64,000 bases of DNA from Thermohalobaculum sp038528605. Its GTDB lineage: Bacteria > Pseudomonadota > Alphaproteobacteria > Rhodobacterales > Rhodobacteraceae. Under the pieces are notes generated by a model. That model did not search any database. It saw nothing but the letters and a program-made list of their open reading frames with translations, and was not told where the DNA came from. This document shows positions 48,702 to 57,323 of this stretch, in pieces (the stretch's first letter is position 1; every line of letters starts with the position of its first letter). The stretch covers positions 16,436 through 80,435 of the forward strand of contig JBCBEP010000003.1 in the NCBI GenBank assembly GCA_038528605.1. Direction: 5' to 3'. The position numbers and the translations under genes are program-made.

Positions 48702-51245
48702 ATGGTCCTCTCGGGCCCCATCGCCGCTGCCGAGCGCTGGCTGTCCCTCAGCCCGCGGGGCGGGGTGCACCATGAAGCCATGGCGCCCGACGGCAGCGTC
48801 CGGCCCCATTGGCGCGGGCTCATCGGATGGATGGAGGCGGCGGGGCCCGAGGGGCTGGCCGCGACGGCGCGGGAGCTTGAGCGCGCGCGCGCCGAAAGCG
48901 GCATCGCCTTCTCACTCGGCCCCGATGCCAGCACCGCGGCGGACCCGCTGCCCGTGGTCATCTCCGCCACGGACTGGCAGGCGATCGAGGCGGGGATCAT
49001 CCAGCGCGCCCGCCTCGCCGAGGCTGCCCTCGCGGACGTCTACGGCGCGCCCGAGCAGGGGCATGGCCGCCTTCTCTCTGAAGGCATCCTGCCGCCGGGC
49101 ATGATCTACGGCAGCCGCGCCTTCGCCGCCCATTGCGCCGGGTGGGAGACGCCCCCGGCTCGCTACACCTATGTCTACGAAGCCGATATCGCGCGCACGG
49201 CAAGCGGCGAGTGGGTGGTGCTGGCCGACCGGCTCGACGCGCCGCTGGGCGACGGGTGGCAGATCGCGAACCGCATCGCGACGAGCCAGAGCTTCGCCGA
49301 GCCGTTCCTCGACCTCGGCGTCCGCCGCGTCGCTTCGCACTATGCCCGCTTCCAGGAACTGCTCGACAGCCTGACCGGCTGGGAAGGCCGCCTCGCGCTC
49401 CTCACGGGTGGGGAGCGGGATCCGCGCTTCTTCTCCCACGCCTATCTCGCGCGCTACCTCAACGCCGCGCTCGTCGAACCCGGGGACGTGACGGTGCGCG
49501 AGGGTGCGGCCTTCGTTAAAACGCTCGATGGCCTGAAGAAGATCGACGTGATGCTGCGCGGGGTGCCCGACGTGTCGGTGGACGCCCTCCACCGCCAGCG
49601 CACGGCCGCCCCCGGCGCTCCGGCCCTCAGCCTCGCCGTCCGCTCCGGCGCGCTTACCCTTGGCAACGCCGCCGGCTCTTCGGTCCTTGCCCATCGTGCG
49701 CTCGCACCCTTCGCCCATGCCATCGCAGGCCGGCTGCTTGGGGAGGATCTGACGCTCGCGGATGCGCCCTGCCTATGGCTGGGAGACCCGGCGGCGCAGG
49801 AGGAGCTGCGTGCAGGCCCCCTCGGCACCGGCCCCGATGCCTGGTCGATCGAGCCGCTCACCCGCCGCCGGCGCGCCGACGATCCGCCCGCCCCGGTCGA
49901 GGCGGCGGCGCTGGAGGCGCTCTTCGAGGACGACCCGGAAGCGCATATCGCCCTCCGCATCCCCGCACTGGCCGAGACCCCTGTATTGCGGGACGGTCGC
50001 GTGGCGGCGGCGCCCTGGATGATGCGCGTCTTCGCCTGCTGGACGGGCGAGGAATGGTCCGTCGCCCCCGCCGGTGTCGCCGCCGAGATCCCGCCGGGCG
50101 GCCCGATCCCTGCGCTCGGCTTCGGCAAGGATGTCTGGGTGCTTGCCAATGCGGACGACCAACCCTCCGAGCCCTCCCGCAGCCTTCTGGCGGACCGTCT
50201 CGCCACCGGCCACCTCCGCCGCACGGGGCGGGACCTCCTCTCCCGCGTGGCGGACGAGGTGTTCTGGCTCGGCCGGAACACGGAGCGGGCGGAGGCGACC
50301 CTTCGCCTCCTCAGCGTCTGCCTCCGCCGCTACCTCTCGGGCAACCGGATCGACGCCGACCCGGAACTCCTGCTCCGCATCGTCAGCACGCACGCGACCG
50401 AGCGGCCGGATCTCACCCCGCCCCAGGCGTTCCGGGACGCGGTGCGCCGGCTCGTCAACGACGAGGCGGAGCCCTTCGGCCTGCCCGCCACGCTCTCGGC
50501 GCTCCGCTCCGGCGCCGTCCGCGCCCGCATGTCGATCTCGGAGGAAGGCTGGCGGTATATCGACCGGCTGTCGTCGGACCCGCGCTGGCGCGAGGGGCTC
50601 GATCTTCGCCAGTCCGCGGAGCTCCTGCGGCTTATCGAGGATGCGGTGCGCAACCTCGCCGCCTTCTCCGGCGCCGCGCAGGAGAACCTCACCCGCAACT
50701 ACGCCTGGCGCTTCCTCGAGATCGGCCGGCGGATCGAGCGGGGGATGGAGGCCGCGCGCGTGGCCGAACGGCTGGCGGGCGGGGAGCTTCCCAACGAAGA
50801 ATCCACCCTCCGCGCCTGGCTCGTGATCTCCGATTCAAGCTCCGCCTACCGCAACCGGTACATGATGATGCCACGCGCCGCGGCGGTGCTCGACCTCCTG
50901 GTGCTCGACGAGGCGAACCCCCGCGCCCTCGCCTTCCAGCTCACCCGCCTCGAGGCGGTGCTGGCAGAACTCCCGAAGGATGGCCCCTATCGCCGGCCGG
51001 AGCATCGCCGCGCGCTTTCGTTGCTGACGGAACTCCGCCTCCTCGATGCGGACACGATGGCGCAGACGGACGATGACGGCGTGCGCCGGACCCTGGCGGG
51101 GCTCATGTCCCGCTGCCGGAAGGACCTCTCGGAGATCTCCGATCTGCTGGGCCGCGGCTTCTTCGCCCATTCCGAGGTGCCCGTCGCCCTCCAGCACAGC
51201 GGCCGGGCCGAGCATGAGGGCCCCATCGGGCGGGAGCGGGGCTGA
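48702..51245 (+). CDS. Circularly permuted ATP-grasp / alpha-E domain fusion
   Basis: 847 residues. The N-terminal half (about 60-490) is the circularly permuted type 2 ATP-grasp (DUF404/DUF407), recognisable from GILPPGMIYGSRAFAAHCAG, YTYVYEADIARTASGEWVVL and ATSQSFAEPFLDLGVRRVAS. The C-terminal half from about 512 (LLSRVADEVFWLGRNTERAE) to 830 is the all-helical alpha-E (DUF403) domain. ATP-grasp enzymes of this class are predicted amide- or peptide-bond ligases; alpha-E domains accompany them and have no known activity. In many genomes the two parts are separate genes. It ends by overlapping the next transglutaminase start (TGATG). Confidence 0.9.
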   Translation: MVLSGPIAAAERWLSLSPRGGVHHEAMAPDGSVRPHWRGLIGWMEAAGPEGLAATARELERARAESGIAFSLGPDASTAADPLPVVISATDWQAIEAGIIQRARLAEAALADVYGAPEQGHGRLLSEGILPPGMIYGSRAFAAHCAGWETPPARYTYVYEADIARTASGEWVVLADRLDAPLGDGWQIANRIATSQSFAEPFLDLGVRRVASHYARFQELLDSLTGWEGRLALLTGGERDPRFFSHAYLARYLNAALVEPGDVTVREGAAFVKTLDGLKKIDVMLRGVPDVSVDALHRQRTAAPGAPALSLAVRSGALTLGNAAGSSVLAHRALAPFAHAIAGRLLGEDLTLADAPCLWLGDPAAQEELRAGPLGTGPDAWSIEPLTRRRRADDPPAPVEAAALEALFEDDPEAHIALRIPALAETPVLRDGRVAAAPWMMRVFACWTGEEWSVAPAGVAAEIPPGGPIPALGFGKDVWVLANADDQPSEPSRSLLADRLATGHLRRTGRDLLSRVADEVFWLGRNTERAEATLRLLSVCLRRYLSGNRIDADPELLLRIVSTHATERPDLTPPQAFRDAVRRLVNDEAEPFGLPATLSALRSGAVRARMSISEEGWRYIDRLSSDPRWREGLDLRQSAELLRLIEDAVRNLAAFSGAAQENLTRNYAWRFLEIGRRIERGMEAARVAERLAGGELPNEESTLRAWLVISDSSSAYRNRYMMMPRAAAVLDLLVLDEANPRALAFQLTRLEAVLAELPKDGPYRRPEHRRALSLLTELRLLDADTMAQTDDDGVRRTLAGLMSRCRKDLSEISDLLGRGFFAHSEVPVALQHSGRAEHEGPIGRERG

Positions 51246-52135
51246 TGCTCTACGAAGTCCGGCACACCACCACCTACAGCTACGCCCGCAGCGCGGCCTT
51301 CTCCCAGCACCTCCTCCGCCTCACCCCGCGGGAGACGGATGAGCAGCGCGTCCACGCCACGCGCATCGAGATCGATCCGCGTACGGAAGCGATCACGGCG
51401 GAGACGGACATGTTCGGCAACCGCGCCCATGTCGCCACCGTCTCCCGCCCGCACGGTGCGCTGACGATCACCGCCACCAGCCGGGTGGAGCGTCAGGCCC
51501 CCTCGCAGTTCATCTTCGAGGCGGGCGCACCCTGGGAGCAGGTGCGCGATCAGGCCCTCGGCCGCGGTAACGCCCCGCCGGTGCCCGCCGCCGCGCCCTT
51601 CGCCTTCCCGAGCGAGATGACCAAGGCCGATGACGCCATCCGCGCCTACGCCGCGGAGAGCCTGGCGCCCGGCCGCCCCCTCCTCGCCGCGGCCATGGAG
51701 CTTACGAGCCGCATCTACACCGATTTCGAATACGTGCCCGGCGCCACGGGGGCCGACACGCTGCCGGCCGAGAGCTTCGGGGCAAAGCGGGGCGTCTGCC
51801 AGGACTTCGCGCATGTGATGCTCGCGGCCCTCCGCGCCTTCCGCCTGCCGGCGCGTTACGTCTCGGGCTACCTCCGCACCCTGCCGCCGGAGGGTCAGCC
51901 CCGCCTCGAAGGTGCCGATGCCAGCCATGCCTGGCTCGCGGTGTGGGACCCGGTTTTCTCCTGGGTCGATTTCGACCCGACCAACGACATCGTCCCGGGG
52001 CTCGATCATATCACCCTCGCCTGGGGGCGGGACTTTGCTGATGTCAGCCCCGTCTCCGGTCTCGTCGTCGGCGGCGGCCCGCAGACGCTCAGCGTGGGCG
52101 TCGACGTCAAGCCACTCAGCGCCGAGGCCGCATGA
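51245..52135 (+). CDS. Transglutaminase-like protein (short form)
   Basis: 296 residues: an N-terminal beta domain (YEVRHTTTYSYARSAAFSQH) then a transglutaminase core with C185 in KRGVCQDFAHVML, H228 in DASHAWLAVW and D244 in VDFDPTNDIVPG, a complete triad. Predicted to be a peptidase or amide-exchange enzyme that works with the ligase in the preceding gene. Translationally coupled on both sides: TGATG before it and ATGA with the EamA gene after it. Confidence 0.92.
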   Translation: MLYEVRHTTTYSYARSAAFSQHLLRLTPRETDEQRVHATRIEIDPRTEAITAETDMFGNRAHVATVSRPHGALTITATSRVERQAPSQFIFEAGAPWEQVRDQALGRGNAPPVPAAAPFAFPSEMTKADDAIRAYAAESLAPGRPLLAAAMELTSRIYTDFEYVPGATGADTLPAESFGAKRGVCQDFAHVMLAALRAFRLPARYVSGYLRTLPPEGQPRLEGADASHAWLAVWDPVFSWVDFDPTNDIVPGLDHITLAWGRDFADVSPVSGLVVGGGPQTLSVGVDVKPLSAEAA

Positions 52136-53079
52136 CCCTGCCCACCGCCCTCGATGCCGCTCCCGTGCCTGCCGGCGGGCGGAAGGCAGGGCTGCCGCCG
52201 CTGATCCTCTGGGGCGCTCTCCTCGCCATCGGTAGCGCCTGGGGCCTCAGCCAGCTCTTCTCGAAGATCGCCATGTCCGGCGCGATCGAGCCGCTGGGCG
52301 CCGCGGCCTGGCAGGCCATGGTCGGTGCCGGCGTAGCACTCGCGGCCCTGCGGCTCACCGGGCGCCGGCTGCCGCTCACCCAGCGGCATCTCGTCTTCTA
52401 CGCGGTCTGTGGTCTCCTCGGCACCGCCTTCCCGGCCACGCTCAGCTACGAGGCGATCCGCCATCTCTCCGTCGGTATCGCCTCGATCATCATCGCCACT
52501 GTCCCGATGCTCACGGTCCTCCTCGCCCTGCCCATGGGCCTCGAGCGGGCGGAAGCGAAGCGCCTCGCGGGTGTCGCGCTCGGCTTCACGGCCATCCTGC
52601 TGCTCATCGGGCCCGAGGCGGCGCTGCCCGGCTGGGGCCTCGCGGCCTGGATGATCCTGCCCCTGCTCGCCGCCCTCGCCTATGCCGGCGAGAACGTGAT
52701 CATCGCCAGCTACCAGCCCGCGGATATCGGCCCGCTCGAGACGGGGTGCGGCCTTCTCCTCGCCGCCACGCTCATGTTGCTGCCGCCCGCCCTCGCCCTC
52801 GGCGCCGTGCCCATACCGGGCGGGGCCGGCTGGGCGGCGGAGGGCGCGCTCCTCGCCTGCACAGTGCTCAACATCTTCGCCTATCTCGGCTATGTCTGGC
52901 TGATCCGTCAGGGTGGCGTGGTGTTCACCAGCCAGGTTGGCTACATCGTCACCGGCACGGGCGTGCTCGCCGGCATGGCCTTTCTCGATGAACGCCATGG
53001 CTGGACGGTTTGGCTCGCCCTCGCCATGCTCTTCGCCGGCATCGCCCTCGTCAGTCCGCGACCAGTCGATCGGGGTTGA
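52132..53079 (+). CDS. EamA-family (DMT superfamily) transporter
   Basis: 315 residues with about ten helices in two EamA repeats (LAIGSAWGLSQLFSKIAM opening the first; PLLAALAYAGENVIIAS the second). Such carriers export small metabolites. Overlap of its ATG with the transglutaminase stop (ATGA) places it in the same transcript, so it could export the product of the cluster; that is inference only. Confidence 0.87.
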   Translation: MTLPTALDAAPVPAGGRKAGLPPLILWGALLAIGSAWGLSQLFSKIAMSGAIEPLGAAAWQAMVGAGVALAALRLTGRRLPLTQRHLVFYAVCGLLGTAFPATLSYEAIRHLSVGIASIIIATVPMLTVLLALPMGLERAEAKRLAGVALGFTAILLLIGPEAALPGWGLAAWMILPLLAALAYAGENVIIASYQPADIGPLETGCGLLLAATLMLLPPALALGAVPIPGGAGWAAEGALLACTVLNIFAYLGYVWLIRQGGVVFTSQVGYIVTGTGVLAGMAFLDERHGWTVWLALAMLFAGIALVSPRPVDRG

Positions 53080-53118
53080 GAGCGGACCGGGACTGGGAAC
53101 GGCGACGGAGACCCCATC

Positions 53119-53622
53119 ATGATCAGAGCCCTCGCGCTCGCCCGCGCCGCGGACGCGCCCGCCGCCGCCGATGAGGTCACCCTGCCCTATGATGAGCGCT
53201 ACCGCCGCCGCGCCGTGCTCACCACCGCTGCCGGGGAACAGGTGCTCATGGACCTGGCCGAGGCGCAGGAACTAGGGGAGGGCGACGCGCTACTTCTTGA
53301 GGATGGCCGTGCCCTCCGCATCCGCGCAGCCCCCGAGCCGCTCACGGAAGTGCGCGCTGGCCAAGGCCAGCCGCTCGCCCGCCTCGCCTGGCATATCGGC
53401 AACCGCCACACCCCTTGCGCCATCGGGGTGGACCATCTGCTGATCCGTCGGGATCATGTGCTGGAGGACATGCTCACCCGCCTCGGTGCAACGCTCATGC
53501 CGGTCGATGCGCCCTTCACGCCCGAGGGCGGCGCCTATGGCCACGGCCGCACCCATGGTCACCACCACGGGGCGAGCGCGCATGACGACCCGAACGCCCA
53601 CATCCCCCACCGCCATGGCTGA
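53119..53622 (+). CDS. ureE: Urease accessory protein UreE
   Basis: 167-residue nickel metallochaperone. The N-terminal beta domain (LPYDERYRRRAVLTTAAGEQ) and the ferredoxin-like domain with WHIGNRHTPCAIG are present. The tail is histidine-rich (GHGRTHGHHHGASAHDD, HIPHRHG) and binds Ni. It delivers nickel to the urease active site through UreG. Its 3' end overlaps the ureF start. Confidence 0.95.
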   Translation: MIRALALARAADAPAAADEVTLPYDERYRRRAVLTTAAGEQVLMDLAEAQELGEGDALLLEDGRALRIRAAPEPLTEVRAGQGQPLARLAWHIGNRHTPCAIGVDHLLIRRDHVLEDMLTRLGATLMPVDAPFTPEGGAYGHGRTHGHHHGASAHDDPNAHIPHRHG

Positions 53623-54337
53623 GCCCGGTGCCGCGCCCGGAACCGAGGCGCCCGATCCGAGCGAGACGGCGCTGAACCCTGGGGCCGCCGCCCTCCTGCA
53701 GGCCTGGCTCTCCCCCGGCTACCCCACGGGCGCCTTCGCTTACAGTCATGGGCTCGAGCAGGCCATCGCGGCGGGGGACATCACGGATACCGCCAGTTTC
53801 GAAACCTGGATCACGGCGCTGCTGCAGCATGGCAGCGGCCGTTCGGAAGCACTGTTGATCGCGGAAGCTTGGACGTGGCCGGAAAGCGATGCGCCTGCCG
53901 AGCATGCCCGCGCGCTCGCCACCAGCGCCGAACGGCTGACCGAGACGGAGGCGCAGGGCCGTGCGTTCGCCGCCGTTACCGTTGCGGCCTATACCGGGCC
54001 GTTGGGCGACGATCCGGCGCTGCCCTATCCCGTCGCCCTCGGCCGTGCCGCCCGGGCTTGCGGCATCCCTCTCGCAGCGCTCCTGCCGCTTGCCTTGCAG
54101 GCCTTCGCGACGAACCTCGTCAGCGCGGCCGTGCGTCTCGTGCCCCTCGGGCAGACGGAGGCGCAGCGGGTTGTGCAGGCGCTCCTGCCTGTCATCGCGC
54201 GTGTCGCTGCTGAGGCTCAGGCCGCAGCTGCGGCCGCAAGCGCCAACCCCCTCGACGCCCATGGAAGCGCATGCTTTCGTGGTGACATTGCCGCGATGCG
54301 GCACGAGACCCTGCATACGAGGCTGTTCCGCACATGA
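53615..54337 (+). CDS. ureF: Urease accessory protein UreF
   Basis: 240 residues, all-helical scaffold that joins UreD and UreG and gates GTP hydrolysis during nickel insertion. LLQAWLSPGYPTGAFAYSHGLE is the family hallmark. The ATG at 53615, overlapping the ureE stop by 8 bases, is chosen; an in-frame ATG at 53582 is also possible, and neither has a strong ribosome site. The C-terminal MRHETLHTRLFRT is canonical. Confidence 0.93.
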   Translation: MAEPGAAPGTEAPDPSETALNPGAAALLQAWLSPGYPTGAFAYSHGLEQAIAAGDITDTASFETWITALLQHGSGRSEALLIAEAWTWPESDAPAEHARALATSAERLTETEAQGRAFAAVTVAAYTGPLGDDPALPYPVALGRAARACGIPLAALLPLALQAFATNLVSAAVRLVPLGQTEAQRVVQALLPVIARVAAEAQAAAAAASANPLDAHGSACFRGDIAAMRHETLHTRLFRT

Positions 54338-54996
54338 CCCCGCCCGATACTGCACCGCTGCCCGAGCTTGAGCGCCCGCGCTCGCCCCACGGCCCCCTCC
54401 GCATCGGCATTGGCGGGCCGGTGGGATCCGGCAAGACAACGCTCACCGCTGCGCTCTGTAAGCGGTTGCGCGAGCGCTACTCCATCGCGGCCATCACCAA
54501 CGACATCTATACCCGCGAGGATGCAGAGTTCCTGATGCGCGCGCAGGCCCTGCCGCTGGAGCGCATTCGCGGCGTCGAGACCGGCGGTTGCCCGCACACC
54601 GCGATCCGCGAGGACGCGTCTATCAACCTCGCGGCCATCGCCGAGCTCGTGTCGGCATTCCCCGATCTTGAAATCGTCCTGATCGAGAGCGGCGGCGACA
54701 ACCTCTCCGCAACCTTCAGCCCTGAACTCGCCGATCTAACGATCTACGTGATCGACGTGAGTGCTGGGGACAAGATTCCACGCAAGGGCGGGCCGGGCAT
54801 TACGCGTTCCGATTTACTGGTCATCAACAAGATCGACATCGCTGACGCGGTCGGCGCCTCGTTAACCATTATGGACGATGATTCGCGCAGGATGCGCGGC
54901 GACCGACCATATCTTTTCGCAATGATAAAGAATGAAGCAGGAGTAGACGATATTGTTGCATTCATTGAAGATAATGGCGGGTTGCGCCATCCGTAA
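54334..54996 (+). CDS. ureG: Urease accessory GTPase UreG
   Basis: 220 residues, SIMIBI GTPase powering nickel transfer. P-loop GIGGPVGSGKTTLTAALC, metal-binding GGCPHTAIREDASIN, IESGGDNLSATFSPELAD and the G4 motif VINKIDIAD are all intact. Its ATG overlaps the ureF stop. The last third (from about 54770) uses many AT-ending codons (e.g. ATGATAAAGAATGAAGC), unlike the rest of the operon, though the protein remains in frame and aligned. No ureA, ureB, ureC or ureD lies downstream or upstream in the window. Confidence 0.95.
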   Translation: MTPPDTAPLPELERPRSPHGPLRIGIGGPVGSGKTTLTAALCKRLRERYSIAAITNDIYTREDAEFLMRAQALPLERIRGVETGGCPHTAIREDASINLAAIAELVSAFPDLEIVLIESGGDNLSATFSPELADLTIYVIDVSAGDKIPRKGGPGITRSDLLVINKIDIADAVGASLTIMDDDSRRMRGDRPYLFAMIKNEAGVDDIVAFIEDNGGLRHP

Positions 54997-55154
54997 AAGG
55001 TTAACGGCAATCTTCCGTGTCAATTTGGAACAGATTGTGAGTTTCTGTATGCATTGGGGAAAAAAGCGGCAGTGCATACTGTTAGCGCGATGAACTTAAA
55101 GTCCGCACCAAAGTGTGCGTTTCAGCTGGTGCGATATACGTGCGTCCAATCCGA

Positions 55155-55182
55155 AAACCTGTCGCCTGATGCGACGGTTTCT
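55155..55182 (+). terminator. Terminator-like hairpin downstream of ureG
   Basis: AAACC-T-GTCGC pairs with GCGAC-GGTTT around a CTGAT loop (10 bp, one bulge), followed by CTTGTATC. It is 158 bases after the ureG stop. The lack of a continuous T tract keeps confidence low. Confidence 0.4.
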
Positions 55183-55313
55183 TGTATCTAAGGGGCAACC
55201 CTCACCAGAAGGGGGTGGCGTGCGTAAGTGCTGTTATGGGAGCGGCTGACTAGGGACCACATGGTCAGCCGCGCTTGTGTCCCCGAGTTGCTCTAGTCTT
55301 TGTACTTTCCCTC

Positions 55314-55347
55314 ACGGCGAGATCACCCTGCCCGGTGATCTCGCCGT
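55314..55347. repeat. Perfect 14-bp hairpin
   Basis: ACGGCGAGATCACC and its exact complement enclose CTGCCC. No T tract follows on either strand (CCTAATTA on the plus side), so it may be part of a structured RNA, or a rho-independent terminator with a poor tail. Confidence 0.6.
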
Positions 55348-55495
55348 CCTAATTATGGCCGAGGGATTAAAGGAGGGTTAACGCGGCGCGCGCTGCGGCC
55401 TCTCAGTCTCATCCTGAAATCTATCCCGTATTGCCTGCTCGTAGCCTTGCTGCGAGCGTCACTCTGTAACGACGAGACGGCCGCTGGAGGGGCAC

Positions 55496-56281
55496 ATGGT
55501 GCAGGGCGTAAGCGTTAACGGCGTCATCCTCAACGCGGCGCTCGCCGGCCCGAAAGACGCGCCCGCCATCGTCTTCTCCAACTCTCTCGGCACCGATCTC
55601 CGCGCCTGGGATCCGCTGCTGCCACATCTGCCCGAAGGCTGGCGCCATCTGCGCTACGACAAGCGAGGGCACGGCCTCTCCAGCCTGCCCGAAGAGGGGT
55701 GGAGCATTCAGGATCTCGCCGACGATCTCGATGCGCTGATGGCGGCGATGGGCGTGGAGACCGCCGTCATCGTCGGCCTCTCCGTCGGTGGGCTGATCGC
55801 CCAGGCCTTGGCGACGCGGCATCCCTCGCGCGTGCGCGCTCTCGTCCTGTGCGACACCGCCGCTCGGATCGGCACGGAGCAGATGTGGAATGACCGCATC
55901 GCCGCGATCGAGGCGGGTGGGATCGCCGCGCTGACGGACGCGACGATGGAACGCTGGTTCACCCCGGCGTTCAGAGCCCATGCGCCTGGCCTTGAGCCAT
56001 GGCGCAACATGATGCTTCGCACCCCGGCGGCGGGCTACCTCGCCACCTGCCGCGCCATCCGCGATGCGGACTACCGCGCCGAGGCCGCGCGGCTGACCGT
56101 GCCGTCGCTGGCGATCTGCGGCGAGGCGGACGGCTCAACGCCGCCGGAGCTTGTCCGCCAGACCGCCGAACTCATCCCCGGCTGCCGCTTCGAGCTGATC
56201 CGGGACGCCGGCCACATACCCTGCGTCGAGCAGCCCGCAGCGCTCGGGCGTGTCATATCGGGTTTTCTCGCGAGCCTTTGA
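55496..56281 (+). CDS. pcaD: 3-oxoadipate enol-lactonase-like alpha/beta hydrolase
   Basis: 261 residues. The triad is S96 in VGLSVGGLIAQ, an Asp in CGEADGSTPPE and a His in RDAGHIPCVEQP. The opening NGVILNAALAGPKDAPAIVFSNSLG (seen as IVFSNSLGTDLRAWDPLLP) and RYDKRGHGLSS are characteristic of PcaD, which hydrolyses the enol-lactone of the protocatechuate/beta-ketoadipate pathway. GGAGG precedes the ATG. No other pca genes are in the window, so a different lactone or ester substrate is possible. Confidence 0.82.
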   Translation: MVQGVSVNGVILNAALAGPKDAPAIVFSNSLGTDLRAWDPLLPHLPEGWRHLRYDKRGHGLSSLPEEGWSIQDLADDLDALMAAMGVETAVIVGLSVGGLIAQALATRHPSRVRALVLCDTAARIGTEQMWNDRIAAIEAGGIAALTDATMERWFTPAFRAHAPGLEPWRNMMLRTPAAGYLATCRAIRDADYRAEAARLTVPSLAICGEADGSTPPELVRQTAELIPGCRFELIRDAGHIPCVEQPAALGRVISGFLASL

Positions 56282-56343
56282 AGGAGAACCGCCCGGTCTT
56301 CCCTTGTACCTCGCCCGCTTTCGGCACACCGTTAAAGGGCGAT

Positions 56344-57039
56344 ATGCAGGAGGAGGGATGCGGGGTGGCCGCAGCGGCGAAGCTACCGGAGTTCAAATCC
56401 TACACCCGCGGCGAGCTGATCGCCGACGGGGTGGTGCATGCCGCGGGCGTGCTTCTGGCGCTGATTGCGGTGCCGGTGATGGTCACGCTCGCCGCCGTCT
56501 GGCACGGCAGCTTCACGGTGGTTGCGGCGGCAGTGATCTATGGTCTCTCGCTCATTGCGATGTTTGCCTTCTCGGCCTCCTACAATCTCGTTCACCACCC
56601 GCGCGCCAAGGCGCTCCTCAGGCGCTTCGACCACGGCGCCATCTTCGTGAAGATCGCGGGCACCTACACGCCGTTTGCCGTGCTGCTGGGCGGGGCCGAG
56701 GCGGGCACGATCCTGATCGGTATCTGGACCGCGGCGATCCTGGGCGTGGCCCTGGTTCTCCTCAATCCGCGCGCCCACGCCTGGATCGGGCTCGCGCTCT
56801 ACCTCGCCATGGGCTGGGCGGTTGTCTTCGTCGGCGGACCGATCCTTACCGAGATCAGTACTGCCGGGCTCGTGCTGATCTGCACGGGCGGCGGGCTCTA
56901 CACGCTGGGGGTCGCCTTCCACCTCTGGGACCGCCTGCCCTACCAGAACGCCATCTGGCACGCCCACGTCCTCGCTGCCAGCCTGACCTTCTACGCCGCC
57001 GTGCTCGTCGAAGTTGCTGAGACCGCAGTCACTTCGTGA
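56344..57039 (+). CDS. Hemolysin III (HlyIII/PAQR) family membrane protein
   Basis: 231 residues with seven hydrophobic helices. GELIADGVVHAAGVLLAL, a YNLVHHPRAKALLRRFDHGAIF loop and IWHAHVLAASLTFY carry the conserved Ser/Asp/His metal site of the PAQR-like superfamily. The start at 56344 has AAAGGG upstream; a GTG at 56365 behind AGGAGG is an alternative. The name is historical; true haemolysin activity is not implied. Confidence 0.9.
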   Translation: MQEEGCGVAAAAKLPEFKSYTRGELIADGVVHAAGVLLALIAVPVMVTLAAVWHGSFTVVAAAVIYGLSLIAMFAFSASYNLVHHPRAKALLRRFDHGAIFVKIAGTYTPFAVLLGGAEAGTILIGIWTAAILGVALVLLNPRAHAWIGLALYLAMGWAVVFVGGPILTEISTAGLVLICTGGGLYTLGVAFHLWDRLPYQNAIWHAHVLAASLTFYAAVLVEVAETAVTS

Positions 57040-57167
57040 ACAGCGCGTCTAGTCGCCTGAGCTCAGAAATCGCGGGATAAACCCCTACTTCCTGAGGACC
57101 AGGCCAGTTGTTGACAGTTGTCTCAGGGACGCCCCGCCAGCGGCAGGCTGGCGCTGGGACGAGACCT

Positions 57168-57323
57168 TCAGCGTGGGCGCCGGTCGTTTTCGTCGAGGAG
57201 GATGCGTGCTGCCTCGCCTTCCAGGTCGTCGTATTGCTGGCTGCGCAGGCTCCAGAGAAAGGCGGCGAGGCCGAGGCCGCCGAGGAGCAGGGAGGCTGGA
57301 ATGAGAATGCCGAGGATCGTCAT
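57168..57323 (-). CDS. ccoS: cbb3-type cytochrome oxidase assembly protein CcoS
   Basis: 51 residues: MTILGILIPASLLLGGLGLA starts a single transmembrane helix, followed by FLWSLRSQQYDDLEGEA, the CcoS hallmark, and a short charged tail ending NDRRPR. CcoS is needed for haem and copper incorporation in the cbb3 oxidase. Its ATG overlaps the ccoI stop (ATGA), giving the standard ccoGHIS order. The gap of 128 bases to the convergent hemolysin III gene holds only weak hairpins. Confidence 0.93.
   Translation of the reverse strand: MTILGILIPASLLLGGLGLAAFLWSLRSQQYDDLEGEAARILLDENDRRPR

Larger units (their letters stand above)
54997..55495. other. AT-rich, hairpin-rich intergenic region after ureG
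   Basis: About 500 bases with no supported protein gene; a 33-codon ORF from 55090 lacks a ribosome site. The first 200 bases are markedly AT-rich. It contains three inverted repeats: a bulged 10-bp stem at 55155-55180, a perfect 9-bp stem at 55242-55272 and a perfect 14-bp stem at 55314-55347. The region could hold the ureG terminator, a small RNA and the promoter of the pcaD-like gene, but nothing specific was recognised. It does not match tmRNA, SRP RNA or RNase P RNA signatures that I know. Confidence 0.6.

Noticed and set aside
55090..55191. 33-codon ORF in the gap after ureG
   Set aside because: No ribosome-binding site and overlap with a terminator-like hairpin; composition is not protein-like.
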